Source: Leucocoprinus leucothites (taxonomy: Eukaryota > Basidiomycota > Agaricomycetes > Agaricales > Agaricaceae). From it: 64,000 nt of DNA. A program made the translations under genes and the position numbers. Location: contig JAACJO010000005.1 in NCBI GenBank assembly GCA_013368445.1, positions 2,728,001-2,792,000 of the forward strand. The letters run 5' to 3'. The notes under the pieces are model-generated. The model had not been told where the DNA came from. It was given only the letters and a program-made list of their open reading frames with translations, and did not search any database. Shown one piece after another: positions 25,990-37,599 of the stretch. Position 1 is the stretch's first letter. Every line of letters starts with the position of its first letter.

Positions 25990-28261
25990 TTACTGTTGAC
26001 CCTCTTTGACAGACTTGGTCGACTTGACACTCCCAGCTGAACCCTTCTTCTTCAAATTACCGAACCCGCTAAACCTCTTGAACCCAGAAAGTCCACTCTT
26101 GATCTTTTTATGACCTGGTTTCGGAGACTGTTTTGTACTTGATGATGATTCAATAGACCTGATACTGCCGGTGTCGGTGTCCTTCTGCTTCTGGATTTCC
26201 ACAGGGCTATCGACACGGATGGCCTCCGAGACTTCGCTTGGCTGAGGTTCAAGGGGCACTGTACCAGAAGTTCCGCCGCTTCCGATAAGCCTGATCGTGT
26301 TTGTTGGAGGCTCTTCCTCTTCCTCTTCTTCATCCTCCTCACTTTCACCACCCTCTTTCTTCCCGTCAACAACAAACTCGGCATCAACCAACTTTGGCGA
26401 TTCCACTAGCGGCTTATTGGGCACGACCATGGTCGATCCCGGCATTACAGTCGACCCAAAGGGCGTAGCTTCCAACGACAATCTAACAGAATCCGCCAGC
26501 AGATCCGTTTTAGGAACAAGCGCAGGTTGTGACCCAGTTGGCGGATCCGACAATGCACGTACAAGAGGCGTCGTGGCGTCCGCAGGGGGAGACATCACAT
26601 CCATAAGCGGATCGACAACCCCATGCGGAACGGGTCTGATATCTGGAGGTTGTACCGGCCGCCTAGTCGTCGGGGAAGATGATGACAACGGAGGTTCTGT
26701 AGTTGGAGGAAGACCACGACCACGACCTGCTTCTAAGTCACCACCTTCATCAAATGGATCTGGCGGTGATGGCGGCTCCACAATATCTTGAACTGTTGGC
26801 AAGTCGACAGGGCGGGGTGCGGGGGCCTTTGTCACAGCGACGGCGGGTATATTCTGTGAAGCCCGTTTTCCGTTTATTCCGAGACCAGTGGGTGGGGGTA
26901 TAGGCTCGTCAACGTCAGCTAGAACTGGAATCGGTATTTCCGCTCCAGATCCATGGTTGACATCTATAACACCGAGTCCAACCTTGTCTGTATCCTGTGC
27001 AATGTCGGTTACTAAAAGCGTTCAAAAATACACTGGCAGGGATCTGCAGCCACGAAAATAACCCACACACCTTTCCCTTCATATCTTCATCCGAAGGAAA
27101 GACCGATAAATCCGCAACAAGACCTGCTTCATGCCACTTTCTAAGGCTCCGGTCTGCCCAAGCCTCCATCACGTTCCAACCTTTATACTCCCCGGTTAGT
27201 CTAAGCCCGCCAACACCACCAGTATCACCACCCCCATCACCCTGCCCGCGTCCCTTGCCATCGTAAAAGTAGCTCTCATACCCCAGCTCATCCTCGCTAT
27301 CATCGCTCGCTTCCGCAGTACCCAGTTCGAAGCCCTCGCCACTTTCCAACTCCTCAGCAAACGCAGCGAGCCACTTCGCCCAGCCTGCCGAACCATCTCC
27401 TCTCCACAATACAACTTTAGTGTCAAAATCTCGTCCAAACACAATGACCTGCCCAACCTGTCCACTCTCTGAAGGGTTCAAATCCACACCAATATAATTT
27501 CCTGCTCTATCCGCGATAAGCGGTATCCATCCTCTCTGCGAATACTCCTTCCTCACCCAACCAGGCGGTATACTTTGCATAATCTCCTTCAACTTTTCAT
27601 TCGCGCCCGTCGCAGGATCCGAGTCGACCTCTCTCCAAAACCTCCACTCCTCATACACATTTTCCAAGGGTAGCAACGTCAACCCGAAAAACAAGCCTTC
27701 TGAACAACCAGCGGCGCTCTCGGCCTCTTGGCCATCACATACTAAATATGATTCCCTCACGGCTTGAGGCAGGGCAAAGCCAAACTGCATTTCAATTTGC
27801 GCCAGGTCGGTGGGGAGGATGCCGTAGTTAAGGGTGTCACCTAGCTCGGGGTATTCACGGGTTAGCCATGCTCGGATCCTGGCCCAGGTTTTTTCAAGAG
27901 GTGGGTAGGAAGGATTTGGGGAGAGGGAGGTGTGCAGAGGATCCATGTGTGTTGGAAGGATAGCTCCGGATGCTGGACGGGAGAGGCCAGCGCTGGAGCG
28001 TGCAATTTAGAAATAATAATTCTAAAAAAAATGGCCTACTCACGAGGTAGGCACGTAGCCATAAGAGGCGGGGCCCTGGGGCGGATATGTGTAGACGGAG
28101 GGGGTAAGAGTAGAGTCTGGAGTGTGTAGAGCATCTGGGTTGAAGGCGTCAGGATGGTGCATGGGAGAGGCGGTTGGGACTGCAAAGGCGTCTGAGGTGT
28201 GGCTGAGGGCCTGGCCCTTTCTTGCACGGCTTGAGGAAAAAAGGTCAACCAGCCAGCCCAT
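25990..28261 (-). CDS. KNR4: SMI1/KNR4-type cell wall synthesis regulator
   Basis: Homologue of yeast Smi1/Knr4, a regulator that links cell wall integrity signalling to glucan and chitin synthesis. Three exons: 28044-28261, 27071-27992 and 25990-26994; 714 residues. It starts MGWLVDLFSSSRARKGQ, as in fungal family members. The globular SMI1/KNR4 domain spans about residues 105-270 and shows LPTDLAQIEMQFGFALP, CDGQEAE, FGLTLLPLENVYEEW, RGWIPLIADRAGNYIGVDL and VIVFGRDFDTKVVL. After a Gly/Asp loop comes the conserved EYKGWNVMEAWADRSLRKW. The final ~380 residues are disordered, Pro/Ser/Thr-rich, with a Glu run and a Lys/Ser/Gly-rich basic tail (KKIKSGLSGFKRFSGF). The long tail is typical of fungal KNR4 and may carry phosphorylation sites (inference). 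Confidence 0.9.
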
Positions 28262-28392
28262 GGACAGAATTTCACCAGCAGACAACTTGGGAAGAGGCCA
28301 GTAGCGACATTTGATTGAGGCTCAAGTCCACACATGCGATCCTATTATGTAACATTTCTCACTAAAAATACAACACCGCCTCCCAATGTCCA

Positions 28393-30459
28393 TTAGAAGC
28401 TGCCCAGCGAGCTGCGCACACGGAAATCACACCCTGTCTTTGCCCTTACTTCCTCCACAGTTACGCCCTCAGCCAGGTCAGTCAGCTCCAACTCTCCAGC
28501 CGCCCGGTCAACGTCGAACACCGCGAGCTCAGTCACAATTGTGCTAACCGTGCGAGCACCCGTTAACGGTAACGCACACTCTTTCAGAATCTTGGGGGCG
28601 CCGTTCTTGGAGCAATGCTCCATGACAGCAATAACCTTGGTCTTGTCTGGGTTGGACACAAGGTCCATAGCTCCACCGATACCTTTACGAAATGAGCATC
28701 ATCGTGAGCCCGGGATTTGTTTCAACGCACCCTTGAGCATCTTGCCCGGGATCATAAAGTTGGCAATATCGCCAGCCTGGGAGACTTCCATAGCCTATTA
28801 CATATACATCAGCTAAGTTTCTGATTTTGCATGTGGTGCGGCGACTTACACCGAGGATGGCCACGTCGACATGCCCACCACGGATCATAGCGAACGATTC
28901 ACTCGAGTCTTGACAACATGGATTATCACAAGGTTGATGAACAGAAATAGTCATAACACCCACCAAAGACAGATGCACCAGGCAAAAGTGTAACAGTCTC
29001 TTTACCAGCATTGATCAAATCCCTACAGTGGCACCACAAAACGTTAGCCCGCGACCACCGCTACCGACGCCTCGCCTAAACGAATTACTCACGCATCAAG
29101 TTTATCCCTGGTCGGATATGGTCCCATACCAAGAATTCCATTCTCGCTTTGCAACCAAACCCGCACGCCCTTGCGCAAATGCTCCGGAACAAGCGTCGGC
29201 ATTCCGATTCCCAAGTTGACATAGAACCCATCTTTAATTTCTTTCGCAGCCCGAGCGGCAATCTTATGACGGAGCGCCTTCGCCTTTGCTTTCGCAGGGT
29301 CAAGAGACCCTTCTTGTGCCTCACCGGACTCGGCAACCGTTTCGAATTCGATGCGTTTCTCCACTGTAGCTGGGACAATCCTGTCGACGTAGATACCTGG
29401 AAGATGGATGGCGTTGGGTGAGATAGATCCAATAGGTACTATATTCTCAGCCTATATGAGAATCAGGGGAAAATCAATCAGCCAGCCAAATCATACTCTC
29501 TGTATCTCATCTTTACGTACCTCCACAATAGTAACCTTCGCATTCTTCGCCATGGGAGTACTGAAATTGTTCGACGCGTATCTGAACACACAGTTCCCGA
29601 CTTCATCGACTTTCCAAGCCCTCACGAATGCAACATCACCAGGAATAGCAGTCTCAAGAACATATCTCCTCCCATCGAACTCTTGCGCTTCTTTAGGAAT
29701 TCCAGGAATGGCTACACCGTTCTTGGCACCGCCTGAGTGGTATCGTTGAGGGATTTCTCCCTTTTCGATGGCAGTGGATGCGCCCGTGGGCGTGAAGAAT
29801 GCGGGAATACCGGCTGCGCCTGCGCGGATACGCTCGGCGAGTGTGCCCTGGGGTACAAGTTCGAGTGTGATATCACCGTTGAGATATGCGGCTTCGAATT
29901 TCTTGTTGCTAGATGTACCATAATTTGAGCAATTAGGAAACAAAACAGACTTAGTTAAGACGTACCCTCCAGGGTATGAAGCAACGAGCTTGCCAAGCTG
30001 TCCAGAGTTCAATAGAAGACCTTTACATGATCAATCATACTCAGCACACAATCTCCCAGCCTTGTAGCAGACACCTACCCAGTCCAGATTCCACCGTTCC
30101 ACAATTATTCGATACACCCGTCAAATCTTTAACCTCTGGTCGCTTCGTCAACGCAGTCAACAGCGTATCTATCAAACACAATTAGATTTACCATATCCCA
30201 GCTCACTCCATAACAAAACACACACCAGGTACACCAGCCAGCCCAAATCCACCGACCATTAACACTTGCCCGACTTGACATCCTTGACAGCCTCCTCAGC
30301 TGACTCCCAAACCTTGCTCTTCTTCGGAGGTTCCGCCACAGGCATACTATACGCCCTCACAATCGCAAGAATGCGAACCCTGTTACCAGCTCCTGCGGTG
30401 ATTCCACTTCGCGCGAGAGGACGTGCAGTACCACGCCGAGCGAGTTGTGATACTAGCAT
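28393..30459 (-). CDS. Succinyl-CoA:3-ketoacid CoA transferase, apparent frameshift
   Basis: Mitochondrial SCOT (two fused CoA-transferase domains), moves CoA from succinyl-CoA to acetoacetate or related acids; fungal relatives can also act on acetate or propionate. Nine exons: 30226-30459, 30079-30168, 29966-30020, 29521-29908, 29093-29451, 28964-29022, 28850-28908, 28731-28794, 28393-28682. Residues 1-40 are Arg/Ala-rich, a transit peptide. Domain A shows [24 protein letters not shown] and [20 protein letters not shown]; domain B contains the catalytic Glu in [13 protein letters not shown] and later [14 protein letters not shown]. At 30264-30265 the frame shifts: the phase before reads SGK-C-stop while VLMVGGFGL continues in another frame. 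Adding one base restores one frame across all nine exons (532 residues). Sequencing error or a real break cannot be told apart here. Confidence 0.88.
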
Positions 30460-32126
30460 GGTTTATAATTGATGAGTTTGGCTCCTATTCAGATGAGGGA
30501 TTGGGGAGAGGTATAGAAAGGTGATGTCAATGTTGGTATAAGTATAACCGAGTATTGCTTGTACAGTTGCCCCGCGTGTCCTCTTGGAGCTTATAATCGA
30601 AGACCTCTGAACCCGCGGTAGAGAGTAACACTGTAGTGCAGAAGATGTGATAATGACACAAGATAGATCCGGTTAACGGAGGTACGAAAAGTCGGTTGGC
30701 CTCACAATCACCGTCACCAGTGGCAAGTACTCCCTGAGGCGACAAGGTAAACAAGACGCGGTTGTTAGGAAGATGAACCGGAAAACGTAAGAGAGGGGAA
30801 AGAGCAAAGTGGGAAGAAAGCGTGTTTATATATCCTTTAAAGGGTCGCACAAGTGAGAGCCGTCCGAAGAGAGATGCCATAGTGTGGGGAATCACACTTC
30901 CCGCCGGAACATCCATCTCCCGTAAACGTCCTGATCTCCTGCCTCCCCCTCCCTCATAATTACTCACTACACATCGGGAACTAGCGTAGGAAGAGACGTT
31001 GTGGAGGTCCGAGGATGGCTTTTACTGCCCTTTTGGAATGATCTTCTCGCGGATGGTGGAACTATGACTGATCTACTGAATTGATGGGTGTTCTCAAACT
31101 CGGACGTGTTATTTTTGCCTTTCCAGTTCGAAGTAGGGCCTATCTCTGGGGAACTCGTGGAAGACTTGTGAATTTGGATCAACGGCTTTCGGGATTCGGA
31201 GCTCGGTTGTAGTGATCGCTGAGCGCTGAGCGCTGACTCGGAGGCTGGAGGTTGCGGTGATGATCATCCTGCTTCACTGTCGAATCTCCCGGTGTCACCG
31301 TGAGTATACTCTGAATCTGGCTCCGACATCAAGCCTTCAAGTTTACATCACGACTCACCAAGAAGGCGAAATTGTAAAGGACGATAACAAGCAGTCAATC
31401 GGCATCCTACCGTCCTGCAACTAATACCCACTTTACTTCCTGATCTATCACTCTACAAGTTCAAGAAATACACTCAGACGATTGTGCCTGTCGAACTCGT
31501 CCTGCCAAAATTTTCGAGTTTGCGAATATATCAACATTAGGCTGACGCCTGTCGAGATCCTCTCGAAAAGTCGGAAGTCCTCACCTGAACTTTGGAACTC
31601 TCGTCTCTTCCGACTGGCAGTACCCCAGCGTTCGCAGCACGTACCTTGGCAATTGCAGGGCCATCGCTTCATTCAATAGACGCTTTGAAGGGATTTGGGC
31701 AAAGCTCAGCCCTTGGGTCTTCTCTTAATTATGGCGTAGTACTTTTAGGGAAGTGGTTCGATGTTTGACTTGAACTTCGGCATCTCGCATATGCAATAGC
31801 CAACCCACAGATCGAGCAAGTTATGTCCTCGAAAGACTGGGATAGTTTGGTAATAGGATGCTCGAGTTTATTGACCAGGACTGTCCTTAATCCGCGTGAT
31901 ATATCCGAGGCTGCCGGCCCATGAACGCCGCTAAGCTGAGAAAAGTGTAAAATAAACTAGTGATGTATTGAACATGGAATTTTGAAATGAGAGTCCTAGC
32001 CTGACAAAACAAAGCGACAACAAACAATGCGGTCAATGCGATATAAGCAAATTTAAATAATAATGAGGAATCGATGTATAGGGAGCCAGGCGGTGCGGAG
32101 AAAGTGTATGTTAGAGCACGATGCGC
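30460..32126. other. Intergenic region, no gene seen
   Basis: 1.7 kb between the CoA transferase start and the DCN1 stop (both minus). Frames at 30527-30967 and 31482-31679 exist but lack recognisable motifs or coding-like splice partners. The CoA transferase promoter should be in the first few hundred bases. Confidence 0.45.
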
Positions 32127-34308
32127 TCACTGAGTCTCGGATTTAGCTTTCTTCCACGAGGCAAATTCGTCGAGGAGCGTAGGCCACGCCTAGATTCAAT
32201 GTAAGGTTATGGATCAACAAACCAGTACATTCGTCACACGTACCCCTTCGGCTTCGAAATTATCTAGATTTGGGTTGATTGTCTCACAGAATTCTAGCAT
32301 CTTCAAGACAGGATCAATATTATCGCGGGACGTTTTGAGAAGCCCAACTTACCATATTCCAGAGGTCCTTGTTGGCCGCACGATAGGTGCCCCGTTCCTA
32401 TGACATTAGTCAGTATTTGCGACAAGGACGTATGAAGCTTGACTAACGTCGACGAATTCGAGGACATCTCTCATCAGAGGATATTTTGGTCCGAGTAATA
32501 CCGACCAAAAGGCGACCGCAGTCTGACGTCAAACATTAATGAGGTGTAGCGACGAGCATCAATAGCAATGACGCACCTCCATCTCTATATTTTTTGAGGA
32601 GCTAAAGGGAGGCAAGTATGTCAGCGCGCGAAAGAAGGTCTTGGTCAAGACCGTACGGGTGTTTCACAAGCATGAAGCAGTAAACGTAGAGCTTCTGGAA
32701 AGCTTCTTTCGTATTCGCAGCGTAATACCAATATTTGGTTCGGTCATAGGGGTCGGTTTTGGACTTCTTGATGGGAGGTTTGCCATACACGAGCAAATTT
32801 TCTAGGTCCGTCAATGCTGTGGCAAAGTGTTTTAGTGATGATATCCTGTATTAGTAATGAGTGAACGGGGGCGCAAAAAAAGGCATTCGTCGGTCGCACC
32901 GGAGGTCCTTTGTGCCACTAACCCACTCTTCCTTCGAGATTTTGGCCATTTCCTTGGCGTTCATCTGCCATGCCAAAATCAAGGGAACGGAGCCCTCCAT
33001 CGAGAGATTTGCGTCATTGCATAGCTTCTCAAAACCCTCGGGTCCAATCACATTAGGTTCATCCGGGTCGGCGTAATCCTCGAAGAGAGTTAAGGCGTGC
33101 TGGGGAGTGTAAGGTACGTCGTCGACGGTGGCTATTGCAACAGTTTGGGGTGATTCAGGAGGCTTAGAGTTAGCCGCCAGAGTTTCTATGTGCTGATGTG
33201 AGAGTCAGCGGAGTACAGTCAAGAGGAGCATAACACTCACGGTAGAGGAAGAAGACTTGCTCTGTTTGACCTTATGGTCCTCATCGCTGTAGATGCGTTT
33301 CGTTTGGTTAGAAGACCAACACAAGAATAAGGAACAAAAGGGCATGAGGTCTACATTCAACAACACTCTGGTCGGAGAGTATTGAAAAACGAGGGTCCAA
33401 GAGACGAGGAGCTGTGTAAATGTCAAGAGATGGAACTCACTGAGGTAGTGTCTGTTTATTGGCACCGCTTTCCTGCTTAAGTGAGTATGTCAGCCCTCCT
33501 GACCCAGCCTGAGAAACTACCACTAATAAAGGGGACAGCTTACATCATCAATTCTGTTTTCAGACACAAATCCGGTGCGCGGCCAAGGCAAATTAGTCGA
33601 ATGGCCAAGTTGAAGGTCAGGTTATGATAGCCAAGGAATTAAATGGTTGAATAGGGATCAGATATACGAAATTGTCCGTTTACGCACTTCGCAGTGCTAC
33701 CTTTTGTTTGTTTCCTTCCCTTGCTAGTAGTCTTTGTTGTCCTTGCTTTCTTTGCAGGCTGTAAATATCATGAGGCAAGAGCAATCGAACAAAGCACAGA
33801 GTCAAGATGGATACCTGCTGTTCAATCGAGTCCTCTTGATCCTGCCTGGGATGGCATCAGACGGATCCAAGGGGGAAAGAAAGTATAATACCACGAACAC
33901 TGAGTCCTTAGATGACGTTGTCTTAGATGCTCGTTTAGTCCCCGATTTATTTGTGGTGGATTCTGTTGATTCGTTCTTCGAAGCGGAAGTCTTGTTACGC
34001 GTGGAGCTGCGAGTCGACCGCGTGGTTTCCTTCGAGCTGTCCTCGTTGAGTTTTCGCTGTTGGGAAAGAGTGGGCTCTAAGTATTGAACACCCTTGAAGG
34101 ACTACGATAACAAGTCACCTTCGGCGGCATACTTCGCGGCGTGAGGTCTCAGGAGCAATAAGTCGGAGGATGGAAGAGGCAAAGAATGTATAATTTCAAG
34201 GATTTTGGGCGCGTCGGGGCGTGACTGTGACCTATTAATGAGTAGTGCACCTGTAGCGCCTACCATCCGGCCCGAGCGCACAACCATCACCTGATCTCTC
34301 ACCTTCAC
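32127..34308 (-). CDS. DCN1: DCN1-like cullin neddylation factor with basic N-terminal extension
   Basis: Dcn1 proteins are co-E3 ligases that help Ubc12 attach NEDD8 to cullins. Thirteen exons: 34119-34308, 33901-34076, 33688-33758, 33544-33553, 33441-33475, 33241-33286, 32900-33192, 32657-32845, 32577-32601, 32448-32522, 32353-32397, 32244-32300, 32127-32189; 424 residues with all phases closing. The PONY domain fills the C-terminal ~230 residues: TLFEDYADPDE, IGPEGFEKLCNDANLSMEG, PLILAWQMNAKEMAKISKEEW, NIEMETAVAFWSVLLG and DLWNMVLEFCETINPNLDNF. The first ~200 residues are Lys/Ser/Thr-rich (RSTRSSTRNKTSASK, PAKKARTTKTTSKGRK), about 150 longer than yeast Dcn1, and could act as a nuclear localisation region. 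Alternative starts lie at 34287 and 34266. The 10-nt exon is discussed in findings. N-terminal exons are less certain than the PONY exons. Confidence 0.85.
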
Positions 34309-34320
34309 TGATCAGTACTT

Positions 34321-35005
34321 ATGCCAGCTGAAGTCTTCAATCCCAACCCTGTCGTTTTCTCTCCGACCAAGGGCCTAGGTCGAAAGTCTGAACTTTTGGC
34401 GCAGTCCTTATGGATAGATGAGCCCACGAGTTCCGACGGCGAGGTGGACGATGTGGAGCTCATTGATCAGGACGAGGTGTTTGGTAAGATTCATACCTGT
34501 CCTCCCTCCGCTTCCAAACATGCACTCATTGTGAAATAGACCTGATCCGTTCGATATATGACCCCGAGCACCCGAATACCCTGGAAGAACTGAGGGTGGT
34601 ATCCGCACCACAAATCAAAATTGAGCAAAACTGGGTCACAGTCGAGTTTACACCCACTGTACCTCATTGCGGAATGTCCACCTTGATCGGTAAGCAGCAT
34701 ACCTGATCCGACACTGGAAAGTGTATTCATGCTACATGTAGGTCTCTGCATCCGTGTGCGCTTATTGCGCAGCCTCCCCAACCGTTTCAAGGTCGATATC
34801 TTTGTTAAACCGGGATCCCATCAGAGCGAGCATGCTGGTACGCTTTTTTGTATCGACCACCATATCCTAGGCTCATAACCTCTTAGTCAACAAGCAATTG
34901 AACGATAAAGAGCGTGTGGCCGCCGCATTGGAGAACCCTGTCCTCCTTGACACAGTAGAACAGTGTTTGCGTGACGCAGGGCGTAGAGGCCTACCGATTA
35001 TATGA
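34321..35005 (+). CDS. CIA2: CIA2/MIP18-family cytosolic Fe-S assembly factor
   Basis: Member of the MIP18 (FAM96, DUF59) family, part of the CIA targeting complex that delivers iron-sulfur clusters to cytosolic and nuclear proteins. Four exons: 34321-34483, 34540-34689, 34742-34837, 34887-35005; 175 residues, normal for the family. Visible signatures are [20 protein letters not shown], then [20 protein letters not shown] with the conserved reactive Cys, the basic [16 protein letters not shown] strand, [20 protein letters not shown], and a C-terminal helix. The Cia1/Cia2/Mms19 complex role is known of the family. It starts only 12 bases from the first possible ATG of the divergent DCN1-like gene, so the two share a very compact promoter or overlapping leaders. 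Confidence 0.93.
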
Positions 35006-35357
35006 GGGCGGTGAGGTAGGAAGGTGCTGGTTGGCAGTGTACCATAAGTATCTCTGTATAATATTGCTACGCAGAACTTTTGATATTTTCCCGTGTTTTC
35101 AATGTTCATGATCAGGTATCTATTACTAGGAGCTCGCGTACCAATTCATAAATTGGGGGCATCCTATCGAGGAGGGACAGAAGGGAATAGTAGTGCTACA
35201 ACGGAGACAACGAGTGGGATATAATGCTACAGTGGTAATGTGGGAATAAAAAAATGCGATGCAAGTGCGACAAGGATGAAGGCGAAGCGATGTGCGGGTC
35301 AATGCCGGAGATAGGTTAATAAAGAGAGGCTAGTGAAAGTCGAAAGGAGGCAAAAGT
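35006..35357. other. Convergent 3' intergenic region
   Basis: 352 bases between the CIA2 stop (plus) and the stop of the DUF7330-like gene (minus). It should hold both 3' untranslated regions. Nothing else seen. Confidence 0.5.
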
Positions 35358-36144
35358 CTAATCTTCAATCAAAAAGTCCCAGTTTATTGCTGTTTCTGGT
35401 GCACGACGAGCACAGCCAAAGAGACGCTTCAATGATTCTTTTGGGGCATTCTCAGGAGCACGAATCTGGATGTCCCACATGCGGAACGTGATATGTCCTC
35501 TTGTATATACGAAGACATCGTCCTCATGCGGTCGTGCATCATCGAATGGCTCGTTTATTCGAGCGTTGCGCATGATTCTGTTCACGAATCCTGCAGAAAA
35601 CGTGGCTTTGCCGGTGTGAAATATGCGGCCCTTGAAATCAGAAGGGATCCAGAGAGTCACATCTGACGTATCACAGAAGACTTCAAGGTGAAATCTTGTC
35701 AGTGGTACGTTCCGACACTGAAGGAGCCGAAACGAGATCAGTCGGACGAAAATGAGGGATTAAGGAGCGAAGACGTACAACTTTGAGCTTGGTCGGGGCG
35801 GATCGATTTCTAATGTCCATACTCAGCTTGTGGCCGATTGGTTGGTGGAGTGCACGATAGTGAGGCATTATCAGCGCCAGGTCGACGGGCGTATGATCCA
35901 CATGCAATACAAAGTCGCTGTCCTCGTGCGCATGATATTTTACTTTGTGTGTGCCTGTCGTAGGCGACAGTGGAAGCTGAAAATATTGGTATCAGTTTCA
36001 GAGAGATTAGACCTTTTGGAAGTGGCAAACTTACTAAAGATGACGATTTCTCGCATCCATGAGACTGTCAAAGGCGGTAAGTTCAAAAAAAACAAGAGAA
36101 ATGTATAGGGGTCGAACACTCACAGAAATATCCTCCCAAGACAT
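35358..36144 (-). CDS. DUF7330-like basidiomycete protein
   Basis: Four exons: 36124-36144, 36035-36064, 35779-35976 and 35358-35717; 202 residues. The first two exons are only 21 and 30 nt. The body shows HEDSDFVLHVDHTPVDLAL, an internal segment LSMDIRNRSAPTKLKV, then VTLWIPSDFKGRIFHTGKAT, FVNRIMRNARINEP and HEDDVFVYTRGHITFRMWDI. The TLWIPSDFKG block is the feature I associate with the DUF7330 family of mushroom proteins; function unknown. No signal peptide or membrane helix is seen. The short 5' exons are supported by phase and splice signals only, so the true start could differ. Confidence 0.7.
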
Positions 36145-37523
36145 AATAATATTACAGTGGACAAAAGGAAAGTAGCAGATCTTTAAGAACGAAGTGGATG
36201 GGATCACCTAAAAACCAGCGAGTTAAAGGAGAGGGATGGGACCGAAAGCAATCGAAGGCCATGGAGGTGCTGTATTAGTACCGGTCGTAAAGATGCCAAA
36301 TTTAGAACAAGGCCATGACCCGCCCACGTGGATTAACAAGAACTTCCTTTTGGGGGCTAGCTGAACCGATCATTGTTGTCAGGGTTGTATCATTCCAATC
36401 CTGATGGGGCATCGGGGATTTTAAAGTACAAACGAAAGGCCACGTAAAGGACAAAAGAAAACAATAGCCAGCCCGATTGATGTTTGATGAGACCTTTGTC
36501 AAGAGCACCTTCTATACCGTATACTCCGGCTCTCAACGATTCCTGCGCAAATGAAAATGAGCACTGCTTAGGCGGACTCGGTGCTAGAGGTCACGAGATC
36601 CACTCGATCCAACGTACCTGAGGAACGATTAAAACGGCAATATGCCGCAACCCTGGCCCTCAATCGATCGTCCAGAAAATACGGCAGCGCCGTCATTTCT
36701 AAAGCCGCCAACTGAACGACCCGGTCCGGCATACTTACAAGACTGACCAAATTATCACCCCAGGTTTGACTGTTCCGAGTTCACACGAAGTCCGTCGTTC
36801 ACGAAATATGCAAGGAGTACAGTATGGGCATATTGTTCTTGTACTGAAGTTCTTGTATTTTATAATGTTCATTCGTAGAACGTATGCATATATGGCGTTT
36901 TGATCATCTAAATGTTTAGTAAACCATGTATGGTTGTTTGAAAGTTGTGTGAACTCAATCTAGGAGTCGACAACATTCAGAACAGTGACTACAAATAAGC
37001 CTTCAGATACAAAGGACCACGATTGTACCCCGTGGATGAAACAGGCGACCTACACGCCTCAGACCCCAGCTTCCTGATCACTAAGTTACAGCCAGGTGAT
37101 TGTGGTTTAGGTTCCTCATGGAACACACATTTCACCATATTGCAGTCCATCATGCATCATTCAATAGCCACGACTCAACCGCATCAGCATGTAAGTAGTG
37201 TCATTGCCAGCTCTGTCTCCTGAGCCACCTGTTCGATCTTTTGGCCATTCCCCTAGAAATGAACCGAAGATCTGCACGTAATATATTACCATGGAGTTGT
37301 CCACCTTTAGTGGCATCTGCCACTGGTGTTACTGAGAAGCCTAGGTGGCTGACAGCCGTTAGCACTCAGGAGTCGCCAAGTGGTGGCTCGAGCGCGTGTG
37401 AGGTTTATTCGATTATCAGCGGAATATGCATCTCTTTATGGTTAGTATGCACAGCCAACATCTGCAGTGGCTAAAGATCTCTTGTGAGGTTCCAAAAGAA
37501 GGTGGCGGCCACGGTAGTGTTCG

Positions 37524-37599
37524 GAGGTGGACCCCCTTTGCATGGGAAATCTCCAACAACCAGAAGAGACGGTCTATGATGGCCTGAGGTGGACCCCCT
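37524..37599. repeat. Short direct repeat pair
   Basis: The 14-mer GAGGTGGACCCCCT occurs at 37524-37537 and again at 37586-37599, 62 bases apart, in otherwise unexplained sequence. It may be chance or the trace of a short local duplication. Confidence 0.5.

Noticed and set aside
30527..30967. 146-codon minus frame upstream of the CoA transferase
   Set aside because: No motif; lies where the CoA transferase promoter should be.
37524..37599. Repeat pair as transposon ends
   Set aside because: Both copies have the same orientation, only 62 bases apart, and no transposase is near.
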